Part shown: piece after piece, positions 6,511 to 7,050 of the stretch
Layout of the letters: each line of letters begins with the position of its first letter
Numbering within the stretch: the first letter of the stretch is position 1
Origin: JBJXHG01 sp046160865
Lineage (GTDB): Bacteria > Planctomycetota > UBA1135 > GCA-002686595
Assembly (NCBI GenBank): GCA_046160865.1
Contig: JBJXHG010000062.1
Coordinates: forward strand, 1-7,050
Direction of reading: 5' to 3'
DNA: 7,050 bases
Translations under genes and position numbers: made by a program
The notes under the pieces: model-generated
What the model was told of the DNA's origin: nothing
What the model saw: the letters and a program-made list of their open reading frames with translations, nothing else
Database searches by the model: none

Positions 6511-6825
6511 ATGCCGACCACGGAAGACGTCTACAAGGAACTCAAGCAGGTCTACGACCCTGAGATTCCGGTCAACATCGTCGACTTGGGGTTGATCTAC
6601 GACGTGAAGCTCGACGAGAGCGGCGCGTGCAACATCACGATGACGCTGACCTCCCAATCGTGCCCCGAAGCCCGCACGATCCCCGAGGTGATGCGCCGCC
6701 GTGTCGGCAGTGTGGCGGGGATCAAGAGCACCGACATCCAGATCGTGTGGGATCCGCCGTGGACGCCGCAGCGCATCTCGGCCGAAGGCCGCGCGATCCT
6801 CGGCATCGAGGACGAGCCGGAGTAG
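6511..6825 (+). CDS. MIP18/SufT-like (DUF59) metal-sulfur cluster assembly protein
   Basis: This 104-residue cytoplasmic protein is a single, full-length MIP18-family (DUF59) domain. Family members such as SufT and PaaD help to assemble or deliver iron-sulfur clusters to client enzymes. The hallmarks are present: D-P-E-I-P-V-N-I-V-D-L-G-L-I-Y (16-30), T-L-T-S-Q-S-C-P-E-A (45-54) with the conserved Cys51, and V-W-D-P-P-W-T-P-Q-R-I-S (79-90). The ATG has AAGGA (6501-6505) five bases upstream, a good ribosome-binding site. No sufBCDS or nif-type genes are next to it here, so it may act as a stand-alone factor. The specific client is unknown, and I give no symbol because SufT, PaaD and other members cannot be told apart by motif alone. 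The gene is bracketed by two oppositely oriented palindromic repeats. Confidence 0.92.
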   Translation: MPTTEDVYKELKQVYDPEIPVNIVDLGLIYDVKLDESGACNITMTLTSQSCPEARTIPEVMRRRVGSVAGIKSTDIQIVWDPPWTPQRISAEGRAILGIEDEPE

Positions 6826-6922
6826 TTCGCGCTAGCCTGCATTTCTCACCACGCCCGGCTGCGTTCGCGCCAACTCGCTCGGAGCGGCGTTCTTGGATCG
6901 GAATCGATCCCTGCTGACCAAC

Positions 6923-7050
6923 TAGCAGCCCGTGGTGAAAGTGCTTCGAGCGCGAAAGTCGTCCGTTCGTGTCGGAACCAGGAGCACGACCGCAGGCGAA
7001 TCCTCGTGATTCGCCGAGGATCGAGCGACGCCGTGCCGGCGCGAACGGAC
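6923..7050. repeat. Palindromic dispersed repeat, copy 2, cut by the window end
   Basis: This is a second copy of the repeat at 6246-6410, in reverse-complement orientation. It begins 97 bp after the DUF59 stop. A gapless hand alignment of the 128 visible bases with the complement of 6283-6410 gives 110 identities. It opens with TAGCAGCCCGTGGTGAAAGT (6923-6942). The middle stem starts at 6961 and its partner arm ends at 7050. The apical stem GGCGAATC/GATTCGCC (6995-7002 and 7008-7015) is identical to that of copy 1. By comparison it should end about 37 bases beyond the window, with the complement of its opening arm. Confidence 0.85.

Noticed and set aside
6255..6563. Plus-strand open frame running through repeat copy 1 into the DUF59 gene
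   Set aside because: It is formed by the palindrome and an off-frame part of a real gene, and has no own ribosome-binding site or domain.
6895..6910. GGATCG/CGATCC hairpin as a terminator of the DUF59 gene
   Set aside because: It has only six base pairs, is not followed by a T-run, and lies about 70 bp from the stop, so it could easily be chance.
6246..7050. Two repeat copies as the start of a CRISPR array
   Set aside because: The copies are long, far apart, inverted to each other and separated by a real gene, unlike short direct repeats with uniform spacers.

Overview
The window is GC-rich (by eye roughly two thirds G+C), densely packed bacterial DNA with five protein genes and two copies of a palindromic repeat. 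A lipoprotein and two exported proteins indicate a cell with an envelope export pathway. The tandem exported amidohydrolases look, from memory, like those common in Planctomycetota, Acidobacteriota and related environmental phyla. A planctomycete is my best guess, but no marker gene here proves it.

Layout from left to right. Positions 1-126 are noncoding and contain a possible folded leader. A lipoprotein of unknown function (127-846, +) follows. It converges, with a 14-bp gap, on a minus-strand operon of two amidohydrolase-superfamily genes. In transcription order these are an amidohydrolase-like protein with an eroded metal site (3524-5389, possible longer start at 5422) and a large two-domain amidohydrolase (861-3527). 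They overlap by 4 bp (GTGA), which suggests translational coupling. The operon therefore encodes three amidohydrolase-type domains, of which only the N-terminal domain of the large protein keeps a convincing metal site. Both proteins carry export signals, so they probably act outside the cytoplasm, perhaps together. The substrate is unknown.

Divergently transcribed from the operon is an RluA-type RNA pseudouridine synthase (5490-6227, +). Then comes a small MIP18/SufT-type (DUF59) metal-sulfur cluster assembly protein (6511-6825, +). These are cytoplasmic housekeeping functions with no evident link to the operon.

The most interesting feature that is not a gene is a pair of about 165-bp imperfect palindromes at 6246-6410 and from 6923 past the window end. 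They lie in opposite orientation and flank the DUF59 gene. Aligned by hand without gaps they agree at 110 of 128 positions. Each has nested stem blocks and an identical 8-bp apical stem. At two places in the middle stem both sides of a base pair have changed together, so the hairpin itself appears to be conserved. They look like a dispersed MITE/REP-type family with TA at the ends. No intact transposase, tRNA, rRNA or CRISPR array is visible.
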